A stretch of 30,848 bases of DNA from a virus: IMG/VR virus record IMGVR_UViG_3300029258_001604, positions 1 through 30,848 of that record, one strand, 5' to 3'. Below are positions 1 to 10,200 of this stretch, in pieces; positions within the stretch are counted from its first letter, which is position 1; each line of letters begins with the position of its first letter. A program made the position numbers and the translations under genes. Below the pieces are notes generated by a model that was not told the origin of the DNA, made no database searches, and saw nothing but the letters and a program-made list of their open reading frames with translations.

Positions 1-563
1 GGAGCTTTTTTAAATAATTTAACAGTATGCCAGCCTAAAGTAAGACCGGATGTCATGTTAAATACTGCGTTCCATCCATAATTCCTATTATCAGGCGTAT
101 CCCCAAATCCAGTGCGGGAAAAATCAGCTTGAGCTACACCATCAACTTCAATGCCGTACACTAAATTAGATATATCATTATAAAAACTTAAAAGATTTAA
201 AGCTGTACCATAAAATGTAATTTCTACAAAAGAATCAAAAGATGAAGTAGCAACGGAAGAACCATCAGGCGTAGAGAAGTTATTCCAATCCCCTACAAAT
301 CTTACTCTAACGTCTTTAGAATCTATTTCCCAAACAGCTTCACCATTAGGACCAAATTCATCAGATATTTGAGAAATAGAATTAACCATAACCCTTTCAA
401 CTGGCATTAAAGATTTAAGAGTATTAGACTCATCAAGCACTTGTGCTCTGTTTGTGATTTCAGTATGAGGAGCGTTAATATATACAGGTTTAATGAAGTT
501 ATCAAAACCCTCAGTGAGAAACTCACCTCTAAAATTTACGCCTGGTATTAATACTTTGCTCAT
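1..563 (-). CDS. Tail fibre / receptor-binding protein, partial (C-terminus beyond window)
   Basis: The reading frame opens with ATG at 563 and runs off the left edge after 187 codons, so only the N-terminal part is visible. AGGAG, overlapping the stop of the upstream gene, lies about 8 bases before the ATG. Residues from about 20 to the edge match the middle of the 1194-aa fibre encoded at 7243-10827. Shared landmarks are INAPHTEI..RAQVLDES, LKSLMPV.R.MVNS, EFGPNG, EIDSKD and FVEITFYGT, followed by LGWHTVKL. The last part is a jelly-roll, galactose-binding-like module of the sort found in carbohydrate-binding fibre tips. It is probably another host-recognition fibre made by duplication of that segment. 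The short N-terminus lacks an obvious virion-attachment domain, so attachment may be through the C-terminal part or a partner. The family is inferred from internal paralogy. Confidence 0.8.
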   Translation of the reverse strand, partial: MSKVLIPGVNFRGEFLTEGFDNFIKPVYINAPHTEITNRAQVLDESNTLKSLMPVERVMVNSISQISDEFGPNGEAVWEIDSKDVRVRFVGDWNNFSTPDGSSVATSSFDSFVEITFYGTALNLLSFYNDISNLVYGIEVDGVAQADFSRTGFGDTPDNRNYGWNAVFNMTSGLTLGWHTVKLFKKA

Positions 564-573
564 CTATATTCTC

Positions 574-1164
574 CTAACTATTTAAAATCGTTTGTCTATC
601 AGTTCTGAACTGCTCAATACGCTGCATTCTAGATACTCCATACGCCTTAACTGCATCTAAACAAGCTTGAGCATAGTCAGTAACTTTTTGATCTGTATCT
701 AGCGCATCTCCAGCAGAAAGACCGCCTCTATCAAATCTAGCAGTTAATCCAGCTCCAGACCAATCGGCAGGAGTCTCAAGCATTAAAGTCCACGTCTTTT
801 CGTATGCCGTAGCAGATTCAGTTGAAGTTGTTCCGAATACAGTAACCATCTCAGCTCTGACATCAGCATCCATTTGAGCGTAAGCAGCAGCTACTTGAGC
901 TTCTTTTTCTTTTTGAGCGGCTACAGCAATCAAGTCGTGAGCATCATAGATAGCCTGTGCTAGGTCTTGAGCTGTCACAGCATCTCCTGCACCTGGCTCT
1001 GATTCTTCTTGTAGTTGAGTCTCATCAAGCAAGGCAGACTTGATGATCTGAGTCTTTCCGTCTCTTGCTAAAGAAATTCTACAAGCATCTCCACCTAGAG
1101 CTTCTTTCAAGGCTTCTAAGTCTACTAACTTGTCTATTACGATCTTTACGCTAAATTCTTTCAT
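574..1164 (-). CDS. Hypothetical protein between fibre genes (possible tail accessory)
   Basis: This encodes 196 aa from ATG at 1164. The start sits 2 bases after the stop of the 2012-aa fibre gene, and its ribosome site AAGGTGA overlaps that stop, so it is probably translationally coupled. The protein is soluble and rich in Ala, Glu, Asp and Gln, with a probably helical alanine-rich middle (residues about 65-105) and a helical C-terminus containing RMQRIEQFR. There is no signal peptide or membrane segment. I do not recognise the family. Its position between two fibre genes would suit a fibre chaperone or small structural protein, but nothing in the sequence proves this. The stop is TAG at 574-576, 10 bases before the next gene. 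Confidence 0.8.
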   Translation of the reverse strand: MKEFSVKIVIDKLVDLEALKEALGGDACRISLARDGKTQIIKSALLDETQLQEESEPGAGDAVTAQDLAQAIYDAHDLIAVAAQKEKEAQVAAAYAQMDADVRAEMVTVFGTTSTESATAYEKTWTLMLETPADWSGAGLTARFDRGGLSAGDALDTDQKVTDYAQACLDAVKAYGVSRMQRIEQFRTDRQTILNS

Positions 1165-1166
1165 TT

Positions 1167-4100
1167 TTATTCACCTTTTTGCACTCTTCTAAGTTCTATT
1201 GAGTTAAAGTAGAGCTGCTCAGTAGACCCAGTATCTTCTTTTTCAAAGATAACTGTATCGCCTTTAACTTGGATTCTACCAGCAAATCCACCTGTAGCAA
1301 TGTCTGATTTAAAGGCAATATCTTGAACTACCCCTAGACTTCCATCACTCATCACTTCTCTGGCAAGAATCCTTCCAGCAGTTAAATTATTAGCACCTGC
1401 TGATGGTCCCACTTTTTTAGCTACTACATAAATTTTACCGGAAGCTGACTTAACTAACTGAGATTCTTCAAAGTTAGTACTACTAACTCCATCAAAAGCC
1501 TCAAACTTAGTATTAGTCCCAGGAGATGTTACATCAGGAATGTAAGTAATTTCTGTATCTATGAAAAAGTCTGCACCTTGGCGGTCATAACATACCATTA
1601 GACTATCAGAGTCAATCCATTCTATGCGATTTAAACTCAATTTATTAAATTTGATAGAACTACTTACAGTTGTATAACCGTTGTAAGTATCAATAATACC
1701 AACACCATCAGCTATATCGACAGGAGAACTAAATACAGGAGTAGCCGCAGTTAAATCTTGACAAATACTAATATAAGCCCCTGAAGTATTAAAAGTTCCG
1801 TAACCAAGCACTGCTAGTTTATTTCCGAACTTTTTAATACCAAGAAGTGCATCATTGTTATTATCTAGATTTTGAATAGTAATTGCTGTTTCCCAAGTAG
1901 CTCCGTCATCATCAGAGTACCACATTTTTAAAGCAAACGGAAGAGTATTTTCCAATCCAAAAACACATATTCTGGTGTTACCTGCTCCGATATCTACAGC
2001 CTCTACATGGATTGGAGAATCAGACCATATAGCGGCAGTAGAAACTCCGTCTTTAACAGATGTACTGGATGACCAAGTAGCTCCAAAGTCACTAGATACT
2101 GCTAGATTATAGGCATCTGTAGAACCAGAACGTCCTCCAGCGTATAATTTATTGTTTACAGGATCGTATGCGGTTCTAATGTCAAAAGGTACTACACCTA
2201 AATTAACTAATGTAGTATTTGCTCCTAAAATCCAACTATCCCCCTCTTTCGTTAATTGATATGCTTCAATATCATCTACAGTATTTTCTGAGTAAACGAT
2301 TACTGCTTTTGTTTCGTCTGAATTTATCCTAACATCAGGGTTTACTTCAAAGTAATTTGCAGTATTATTTGGTGATATACCTGTATCTTTACCAGTACCT
2401 ACTCCTACAAAGTTTTTACCTGAGTCTGTCGAATACCAGTAAGCTAATCCAGTAGATCCAGCTCTTTGAGTAGCTGCTATAATACTCTCACCTTTACGAT
2501 CAAAGCCCCAAATAGCAGCGTCAGAAGATAAGTTAGTAATCTGAGGCGGTACTTGCCTCCACTCTTCAACTTCTTCGTTGATTTGACGTTCTTTGTAGTG
2601 ATTGGTAAATACACTTTCAAACCCAAGACCATTATCAGTGGCAAAAGCTACAGTTTGACCTGAAGCCTGAATACGCCCAGCAAATCCAGAAACACTGGAT
2701 TTAAAGGCTAAATCAATTGCAGGTTCAGAAACATTTCCGTCAGTGTCGATTTCTTTAGCTAAAATTCTACCTACGGTTTGATTACTGGCAAAATTTGTAT
2801 CTGCTAATTTAGATATTATAAATATTTTTCCGTTATCTCCTTGCATAACTTGTGCTTCTGAAAAAAGTTCTGGAGCAGTGTCGTCTCTAAACACATCTAC
2901 AGTAGTGTTAGTAGCTGCAATATTACTAGTATCAGCAATTATAGAAGCTCTAGCACATCCTCTAACCTGATCTTGATTATATGCTGCTATTAAAGAAGTA
3001 TCTGAAGTCCAAAGAATTCTACCTTGCGCTGCCATTCTTAAATTACTTGTGCTAGGAGATATTTCGCCATTACCTTGAGCTACTGGACCAACTTCTCCAG
3101 TAATCTCAACAGGCGTAGAAAAAACAGGTGTAGCAACAGTCATATCGTCACATATAGTTATATATAGAGAGTTTGGATTAGTAGCTGTATATAATGTAGC
3201 AGCTAATCGATTACCTCTTCTTTTAATACCTTGTATAAAAACACTTCCAGGGAGTGCTGGTCCTAATTGAACTCTAGTTTCCCAAGTAGCACCATCATCA
3301 TCTGAGTACATTAAACTAGGAGTACTTACATCATTATCAAAAACAATAGCACATATTCTATCACCAAAGACAAAATTTTCGTAGACCCCAGAATAACCTA
3401 CTAAAGCAGTACCAGCTCCATCTTCTACAGAATCTTGAGCACTAAAAGTAGCACCATCGTCATTTGAAACATAATAATACATATTATTATTATTTGAATC
3501 AATAGCTGTGAATAATATTTTATCAGCATTCTCATTAAAAGAAGCTCTTAATTGTAGTGTATTATTAGCAGTTGATACTATGGCAGATCCAGAATTTGAT
3601 TCTTGTAATGTTAAACTACCATCGTCTTGAATAGTTCCATATCTACCGTAACTTAAAGTCCCACTTGATACCAATCCAATAAATACTTTTTTATTTCTAA
3701 TAGCAATAGCTGGACTTCTTTCTAAATAATAACCTGATCCCTTGGTAAAGTTTGAAACTGTATTCAAATCCTCAGCCACAATTTGCCATGTATCACCACC
3801 GTCATTAGTAGATCTAATTTTATGTGGTGTACCAGAGTTCACATCGTGGCTTACCATTACTCCAAATAAAGGATTATCTGGATCAAAAGCAATTCTATAG
3901 GGTTCTAAATCTATAGACTGTGCATCGTTAGCTTCAGTTGGAAATTTCTCCCAAGTATTGGCTACATTTATCTGCTTAAGTCCGAAATTGTTGTAGACTA
4001 CGTTCTCGATGTCTGCTGTATCTTCTACAGTTAACTCTTTCTCGCACTGCATATGGATAGTGCCATCGCTAGACACAGTTTGAATACGACCAGCGAAGCC

Positions 4101-7100
4101 TTGCTCATCTACGTTTGGCTTGTCGATGATGTCGATTTCTTGAGCAGCCTGAATAGAAGCTAGTTCTACAGATACATCGTCTAAGTCTAAAACTTCATTA
4201 TTATTTAAAGGTCTAGCTAAAAGTAGGGTTTTATCTCCTTCAGCCCTAAAGTAATAAGTAATCAAAGATCCACTAGGTATTTCGGAGGAGTTTTGTAATC
4301 GCAATAATCTTTTGCCGGAATCTACAGGAATATCAGCTAAGGCTTGATTGTAAACCTCGAATCTAGGAGCATAAGTACCTGAAACTGTAGTCATTCTAAA
4401 TTGCAATATGTAGAATTTTCCAGGCTCTGTATCTAGTTCTTGTAAAAATTCGATATTACCAGAAGATCCGTTACCCAATCTAGCGGCTCCAGAATTAAAA
4501 TTTGCAAATCCGGTGCCAGTTGTTTCAGCAGTCCACCCAGAAATATCTGTATCAAAAGTTCCATTAGTAACCAACTCAGTTTTAGCTGAAGTGTCAACTG
4601 TCAACGTAGAGGCGACGATCTTACCCAACGTGTCATTATCACCGTTAGATCCAAAAGCACGTTGTCCTACAAACTGAAGTCCAGAAGCTACTTCTTGAAA
4701 GTGTGGTTCACTTAAAATAGAGTTACCACCAGTCTGGTTGTTGTCGTAATCATTATATTGAATGATTTGGGTGTTAGCAGCCACATTCGACATGTCTGTG
4801 GTTAATGACATATATCCATTACCGTTATTAGCATTAACATAAGTCAAAACCCCATCATCAGTTTTAATGATACAAGGTTCATTTCTGAAGAATGCTCTAC
4901 CATTTGAGTTATTTTGAGAAGATCCCTCACCGTTAGTCATAGCTAGGTCATTAGATCCTGCGTCATCCCAACGAATAATCCCTCTTTCAAATGTAGGAGT
5001 AACTTGAGATAGATCAATTTCAGTAATCTGAGATCTAGCAGTATCCCCAACTCTGGAAAGAGTACCAGCACCATTTCCACTACCATGACTAGTAACAGTA
5101 TGGATAAGCCATTTATCGTCAGAGCCTAAAAACTCACCAATAGGAAGATGCCATCCAGAAGAAAGATCTTGAGGAAGGTCGATAGATGTAGCCCAGTTAT
5201 TACCTAGATCTTGATCGTCGGTGTAAAATAGGTTCCACCATCCACCAAAAGGAGCACCTTCACCACCTGTGAAGTAAGGAGCTGCTACGGCTAATCTGTT
5301 TTGAGCTACTTCTGAACAGGTTATATTATCAAACTCAACAACAGTACCACCCCCTGTAGTCTGTTCTAGTTGAATTTTAGTAGTTGTAGTAGTTGCTATA
5401 AAAGTAACCTGTCCTGATTGGACCTCAGCACTAAATCTGTAAGACCCTAACTGACCATTAGCAGCGTCTTTTACATCTAAAAAACCAAATCCTGGACCAG
5501 CTATCCTGTATTGATCTATTTTTATCGTATAGCTTTTTCCTACAGTTGTATTGATGATCTGTTCAGCTTGAGCTGCTGAACTTAAATTTATTCTTCCATT
5601 ATTCCAGGTTATACTAGAAACCAATTCAGTCCATCCTGAAATATCAGTGTCAAAAGTGCCATTAGTAATTAGCTCAGTTGGAGTAACTGATTGACCTGGG
5701 ACATCTACCACAGCGATTCTATGTGGTTGAAAATCTTGAAAAGATGCTATATTAAATTGAACCTGAGTAGCTACGTTCTTAACATTAGGTACTGTACCTG
5801 TCTCAAAAGTAGCACCCATGTCATTCGATTTATGTACGTAAATTTCTCTATCAGTATCGTTTATTGCAGTTACGTAGATAACTCCATTTTTTTCCACCGC
5901 ATTAATAGCTGTTAATGATCCACTAAATGTAGAATCTGATATAAAGTTATCGAATGGAGATGATTGAAATTCATTTGATCCTCTTAGAGTTAAGTCTCCA
6001 TTAGAGTCAATTTCGCCATAAAACCCACCAATTAAGTGTCTGGTAGAACCAAAGAAACTAAACGCAACAAATACTTTATTACCACGTACAATAACTCGTG
6101 GAGAACAAGAGTAGTATTCGTTAGTGTTATTCCAGTTAGAAGTTGATCTAGTATTAATTGTGGTCTCGTTAACAGAAAGACCACTATCTGCTGGATTTAG
6201 GTTCGCTAATTTCCAGCTTTTACCTTTATCTGTTGAATAAGAAACTCTCATTGTCCCTAAAGTATCTGAGTCAACTTGAGCAGAAACCACTACGTTACCG
6301 TCTGCTCCATTTCCGTGTAAAGCTACGTTGCCTTCAAAGAAGTTTGGCACTTCAGGTAAAGTTTCCCACCCAAGAACACCGTCTGTAGTATTAGGGCTGA
6401 TATCAGTATCAGGCTGACAGTCAAAAAGATATCCACGACCGATCTCATCAACAACAACTTTTTCATCAGAAGTAGCTTTACCTACGATAATTGAGTTAGC
6501 TACTTGAGATAAAGCAATTTGACCTGCTGTACCGTTAGTGTAGTAGTCAGATCCAATTGTTAATCCAGATAGACCATCGGCTTCACCTGAAAGAATCCCA
6601 GTTACGGAACTCAAGGCAGCACCATCATTACGAGCAATTGCACTAAAGCTCTCAGATCTATGCGCAGCAGATACAGGAGTGAAAGACCCATCATCCTCAG
6701 TAGGAGGGTTAGAATCATTATCTGTATTAACCACTTGCCACATCTTCTCTCTTGAGAATGTGTGGATTCCAGCAGCACGATAGAATGTTGCGCTATCAGT
6801 TAAATCGATAGCACCAAATCCTAAAGTAGGTAGGATTGAATTAGCTCCAGAGGCAATTAGATTAAAAGTACCTGAGTTTTCAAATGTAGCGATTTTGTGA
6901 TTTTGCTCTGAAAGAGTAATCACATAAGTATTGGCTCCAGCAGCTTCCATTTTTGATTTGATATCAGCAGCTAGAGCTGTGTATGGGTATAGATATTCAC
7001 CCTGTGCAATAGACACAGTAAAATCTGATCCACCTTCATTAAAAGTAAGCTGATCATTAGATGAATCAATTGTAAGAACCTTACGGACCTTAGCGTAAAG

Positions 7101-7205
7101 AGCTTGACCTTTAGTGATTGCTTCAGCAGCTCTTAATCTAAGAGAACTGCCTCCACCGCCAGAGCCGCCTTTAATTTGATTCGATTTAATTCCTGAAGTC
7201 GCCAT
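1167..7205 (-). CDS. Giant tail fibre with Asp-box (BNR/sialidase-like) propeller repeats
   Basis: This encodes 2012 aa with an ATG start and AAGGA about 9 bases upstream. After a Gly-rich leader, residues about 40-125 form a small beta module also seen in the baseplate proteins. Asp-box motifs (S-x-D-x-G-x-x-W/F) occur near residues 322, 459, 1130, 1246, 1300, 1590, 1702 and 1762, for example SDDDGATWE twice. Asp boxes mark blades of beta-propellers in sialidases and other glycan-active proteins. A GFAGRIQ motif recurs near 1034, 1506 and 1972, showing two repeats of about 470 residues that follow a more diverged first copy. Two carbohydrate-binding-like modules starting NGTFDTDISGW lie near 513 and 878. 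The role is most likely binding, and perhaps cleavage, of host surface glycans. Catalytic residues could not be assigned. It is far longer than a typical phage fibre. Confidence 0.88.
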   Translation of the reverse strand: MATSGIKSNQIKGGSGGGGSSLRLRAAEAITKGQALYAKVRKVLTIDSSNDQLTFNEGGSDFTVSIAQGEYLYPYTALAADIKSKMEAAGANTYVITLSEQNHKIATFENSGTFNLIASGANSILPTLGFGAIDLTDSATFYRAAGIHTFSREKMWQVVNTDNDSNPPTEDDGSFTPVSAAHRSESFSAIARNDGAALSSVTGILSGEADGLSGLTIGSDYYTNGTAGQIALSQVANSIIVGKATSDEKVVVDEIGRGYLFDCQPDTDISPNTTDGVLGWETLPEVPNFFEGNVALHGNGADGNVVVSAQVDSDTLGTMRVSYSTDKGKSWKLANLNPADSGLSVNETTINTRSTSNWNNTNEYYSCSPRVIVRGNKVFVAFSFFGSTRHLIGGFYGEIDSNGDLTLRGSNEFQSSPFDNFISDSTFSGSLTAINAVEKNGVIYVTAINDTDREIYVHKSNDMGATFETGTVPNVKNVATQVQFNIASFQDFQPHRIAVVDVPGQSVTPTELITNGTFDTDISGWTELVSSITWNNGRINLSSAAQAEQIINTTVGKSYTIKIDQYRIAGPGFGFLDVKDAANGQLGSYRFSAEVQSGQVTFIATTTTTKIQLEQTTGGGTVVEFDNITCSEVAQNRLAVAAPYFTGGEGAPFGGWWNLFYTDDQDLGNNWATSIDLPQDLSSGWHLPIGEFLGSDDKWLIHTVTSHGSGNGAGTLSRVGDTARSQITEIDLSQVTPTFERGIIRWDDAGSNDLAMTNGEGSSQNNSNGRAFFRNEPCIIKTDDGVLTYVNANNGNGYMSLTTDMSNVAANTQIIQYNDYDNNQTGGNSILSEPHFQEVASGLQFVGQRAFGSNGDNDTLGKIVASTLTVDTSAKTELVTNGTFDTDISGWTAETTGTGFANFNSGAARLGNGSSGNIEFLQELDTEPGKFYILQFRMTTVSGTYAPRFEVYNQALADIPVDSGKRLLRLQNSSEIPSGSLITYYFRAEGDKTLLLARPLNNNEVLDLDDVSVELASIQAAQEIDIIDKPNVDEQGFAGRIQTVSSDGTIHMQCEKELTVEDTADIENVVYNNFGLKQINVANTWEKFPTEANDAQSIDLEPYRIAFDPDNPLFGVMVSHDVNSGTPHKIRSTNDGGDTWQIVAEDLNTVSNFTKGSGYYLERSPAIAIRNKKVFIGLVSSGTLSYGRYGTIQDDGSLTLQESNSGSAIVSTANNTLQLRASFNENADKILFTAIDSNNNNMYYYVSNDDGATFSAQDSVEDGAGTALVGYSGVYENFVFGDRICAIVFDNDVSTPSLMYSDDDGATWETRVQLGPALPGSVFIQGIKRRGNRLAATLYTATNPNSLYITICDDMTVATPVFSTPVEITGEVGPVAQGNGEISPSTSNLRMAAQGRILWTSDTSLIAAYNQDQVRGCARASIIADTSNIAATNTTVDVFRDDTAPELFSEAQVMQGDNGKIFIISKLADTNFASNQTVGRILAKEIDTDGNVSEPAIDLAFKSSVSGFAGRIQASGQTVAFATDNGLGFESVFTNHYKERQINEEVEEWRQVPPQITNLSSDAAIWGFDRKGESIIAATQRAGSTGLAYWYSTDSGKNFVGVGTGKDTGISPNNTANYFEVNPDVRINSDETKAVIVYSENTVDDIEAYQLTKEGDSWILGANTTLVNLGVVPFDIRTAYDPVNNKLYAGGRSGSTDAYNLAVSSDFGATWSSSTSVKDGVSTAAIWSDSPIHVEAVDIGAGNTRICVFGLENTLPFALKMWYSDDDGATWETAITIQNLDNNNDALLGIKKFGNKLAVLGYGTFNTSGAYISICQDLTAATPVFSSPVDIADGVGIIDTYNGYTTVSSSIKFNKLSLNRIEWIDSDSLMVCYDRQGADFFIDTEITYIPDVTSPGTNTKFEAFDGVSSTNFEESQLVKSASGKIYVVAKKVGPSAGANNLTAGRILAREVMSDGSLGVVQDIAFKSDIATGGFAGRIQVKGDTVIFEKEDTGSTEQLYFNSIELRRVQKGE

Positions 7206-7226
7206 ATTATTATTCCTTATATATCT

Positions 7227-7235
7227 ATAATATCA
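7227..7235 (-). promoter_or_regulatory. Candidate extended -10 box, TGATATTAT
   Basis: On the minus strand TGATATTAT fits TGN-TATTAT, an extended -10 promoter. It lies just before the ribosome site of the 2012-aa fibre gene, and related boxes precede other minus-strand transcription units. No convincing -35 is visible. The surrounding 37-bp gap is almost all A/T, so chance is possible. Confidence 0.4.
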
Positions 7236-7242
7236 TATTATT

Positions 7243-10200
7243 TTATTCGTCTGCTAGTTCACCATAAAAGACTATCATATTAGCTACTCTATCCTGTGAA
7301 GAACCGCCTGCATCTGTGGTTACAAATCTAGAGGATTCTGGTCTTTTTTGAGAAGTGGCAATTGTTATGGTTCTACCTGTACCATCAGTCATACCTGCTG
7401 CAATCCAGTCAGCGTCTTTAAATGGAGTTTCAAAATAAACATCGAAAACACCAGCACTTATATCAATTACGGCAGATATATTAGATGATTTTCTTATTAT
7501 ATTGCCAGTATTTTGATCGAACAGTAACCATGCCTTTGCCTCACCTAAACTAGGCTTCACTTCTTCAATATCCTGCACCAAACTAAACTTACGCTCATCA
7601 CTTGAGCTTTGGTTTCCGATCTTTAGTGATGGGTCATTGCGGTGGACTGGAGTGATCACATCGAAAGCGTGAGGAGTGAATCCGTTAGCTGTATTACTGG
7701 TTATCTTTAAAGTATGCAAAGTTAGAGGCAGTCCAGTAATTTCAACTGCATTATGGCTTCCAGATTGCCCATTATAAACTCCAGTCGCAGCAGTAAAACT
7801 ACCACTGCCTCCACCAAGAATGTTTACCGTATATGCAGAAAAATCACTTGACCCATCTAATTCAAAAGTAGAATTGTTACTGGCTGAGTTACTTTCCCTT
7901 AGAATTATACCACTACCAAAAAAGCTTATTTGAATAGAATCACCAATGGTGTTGGTTTGAGGTAAAAATCCAGTAGTAAAACCTGCATCAAGACTTAAAG
8001 ACCATCCAGATCCCCCATACACCGCTTCTCTAGTATTAGCTTTTTGTAGAACTCCAGTGGCTATTTCAAATGGGTCTTGATTACCTGATTGACTTACAAA
8101 ATCAGCCATTAAATTATAATCTTCTAATTCAACTGCTGTAGCAGGTAAAGTAGGTCTTTTTGGTTCGTAGATTAATATATCTTGAAAACCTCCTGTATTT
8201 AACGCTGCGTTATTGAGTATTTTAACGGTATGGGTTCCGTAGGGAAGTCCCGATACAATTGGTTGAGTTCCATTTCTAGTATAAGTACCTTCTACATTAC
8301 CATCTACAATCACATCAATATCAGGAAAATTAGTAGGCGAACCAGTACTACCAGAAAATAAATCTATACCAGTACCTACAAAAGTTATAGTTATAAAAGA
8401 ACCTGAACCTCTTAATTGTATATCATCAACTCCATTAATCCTTACATTATTAGCTACTAGAGTTGTAGTTCCGTCATCTAATGTAAAAGCTAGATCTTTA
8501 TCGGTAAAATCTATCGCTGAAAAATCATCAGCTCTATTAGCTCCAAATTCACGAAAGTTAATTCTTCTAACAAGTTCTTCATCACTATGATCCGCACTTC
8601 CTAAGTAACTAGGAGAAGCAGGTACTTCAGTAAAAGCTTGTTTAAGTGTCGCATCGTCAACATCAAAATAATTAATAACACGAGCACCTTTAGTTCCTGT
8701 TAACGCAGCAGGCTTATAGGGTAAGCTAGAAGCAGAAGCTAATTCAGCTTTAGCAAGTCCAGCATATCCTGTACCTGGAAGTACATCGGATTGAGCTGCT
8801 TCGTTTAGGATTTCAAAACCGTAGAATCTAAAACTGTTAGCGTTACCGCTATTCATAGCAAGTTTAACAGTATGCCACCCTAAAGACAGTCCAGAAATAG
8901 CATTAAATACACTATTTTGTTTATAATTTCTACCTGCTAATACAAATGAGCCAGTAAACATATCGACAGTTTGATTAAATACACCGTCTACACTCACATC
9001 AAAAGCAGCTTGCGCTCCTGGCTGTCTACCAAGCCAATTAATACCTGTACCATAAAAAGTTATCTCTACAAAAGTATTAGGATCAGATCTTTCAGGAGAA
9101 TCTGCAATAACAAAAGTACCGTCGGACGTAGATTGTACGTCCCAATTCCCAACAACTCTGATTCTGGAGTCTTTTGAGTCGATTTCTTGTGTAATTTGCC
9201 CATTAGGTCCAAATTCATTTTGTAGCAAGGACAATGAGTTTACCATTATCCTATCAACAGGCATTAAACTCTTAAGAGTCTGTGATTCGTCTAGAACCTG
9301 AGCCCTATTTTGGATCTCTGTATTTGGAGCGTCAATGTACGCAGGCTCTACCATATTATTGAAGCTAGATTTGATGGACCCATCTTCAGCAGAACCGAAT
9401 GGAGTAAAGGGTTCACTTGGTTGTACGAAACCTAAAAGCCCACCTTCCATTTTAATTTCAGTGTTATTAGATCCATCGTGCATTTTTACCGAGCCTGGTC
9501 CTAAATGGATATCTCTCCATCTATTTCCAGCAGATCCTAAATCATATACGTTGTCTTCAGCAGGTATAAGACTAGTGTTAAGTGCATCTAGTTCAGCAAC
9601 ACGATATTGTGCTTTATGAACTCTAATAGGAGTTTCGGCTGGTAATGGTTGAGGGTTTCCACCTACAATCTCATAAATATCTACATACTTACCAGCAGCA
9701 GCGTCTTCTTCGTAAACTACGTTTCCGTCAGTATCGTTTTCGCCTACAATAAGTCTTTCAATGTCCTGACCGTTAACTTCAACATCAAGATCACCACGAG
9801 GAGCACCTGCGTCACCACCTGGGTTGTAAGAAAGAGTACCGTCTAAAGTTAAACGAGTTTTATTTGAAACAGTTGAAATAGTACAATTTACTGTACCAGT
9901 ATTGTCGGCAAAACCACGAGCAGATATTAATGTTTTCTCTGCAAGTCCTAAGCCCTCAAATGTATTTTCAATATTTACAAGCTCAAAACAGTCATCAACT
10001 ACAGCAGCAGCATCGTTAACTTGAGCATTAGCGTTTGGATTTAATGTGATTTGAGTTGAATCACCAGCATTATTGACTTCCATGTATTCGTGAGCAATAC
10101 TTATATCACTATTAGCAGGAACTTGAAAACTATCAACCTTCTTCATTAACACACCATTTCTGTAGAAACTATGTGCATTTGAGTTAAAACTAAATGTTTC

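Noticed and set aside
9335-9846. Two plus-strand frames of 94 and 65 codons
   Set aside because: They are in the shadow of the 1194-aa fibre; no ribosome sites, promoters or motifs support them.
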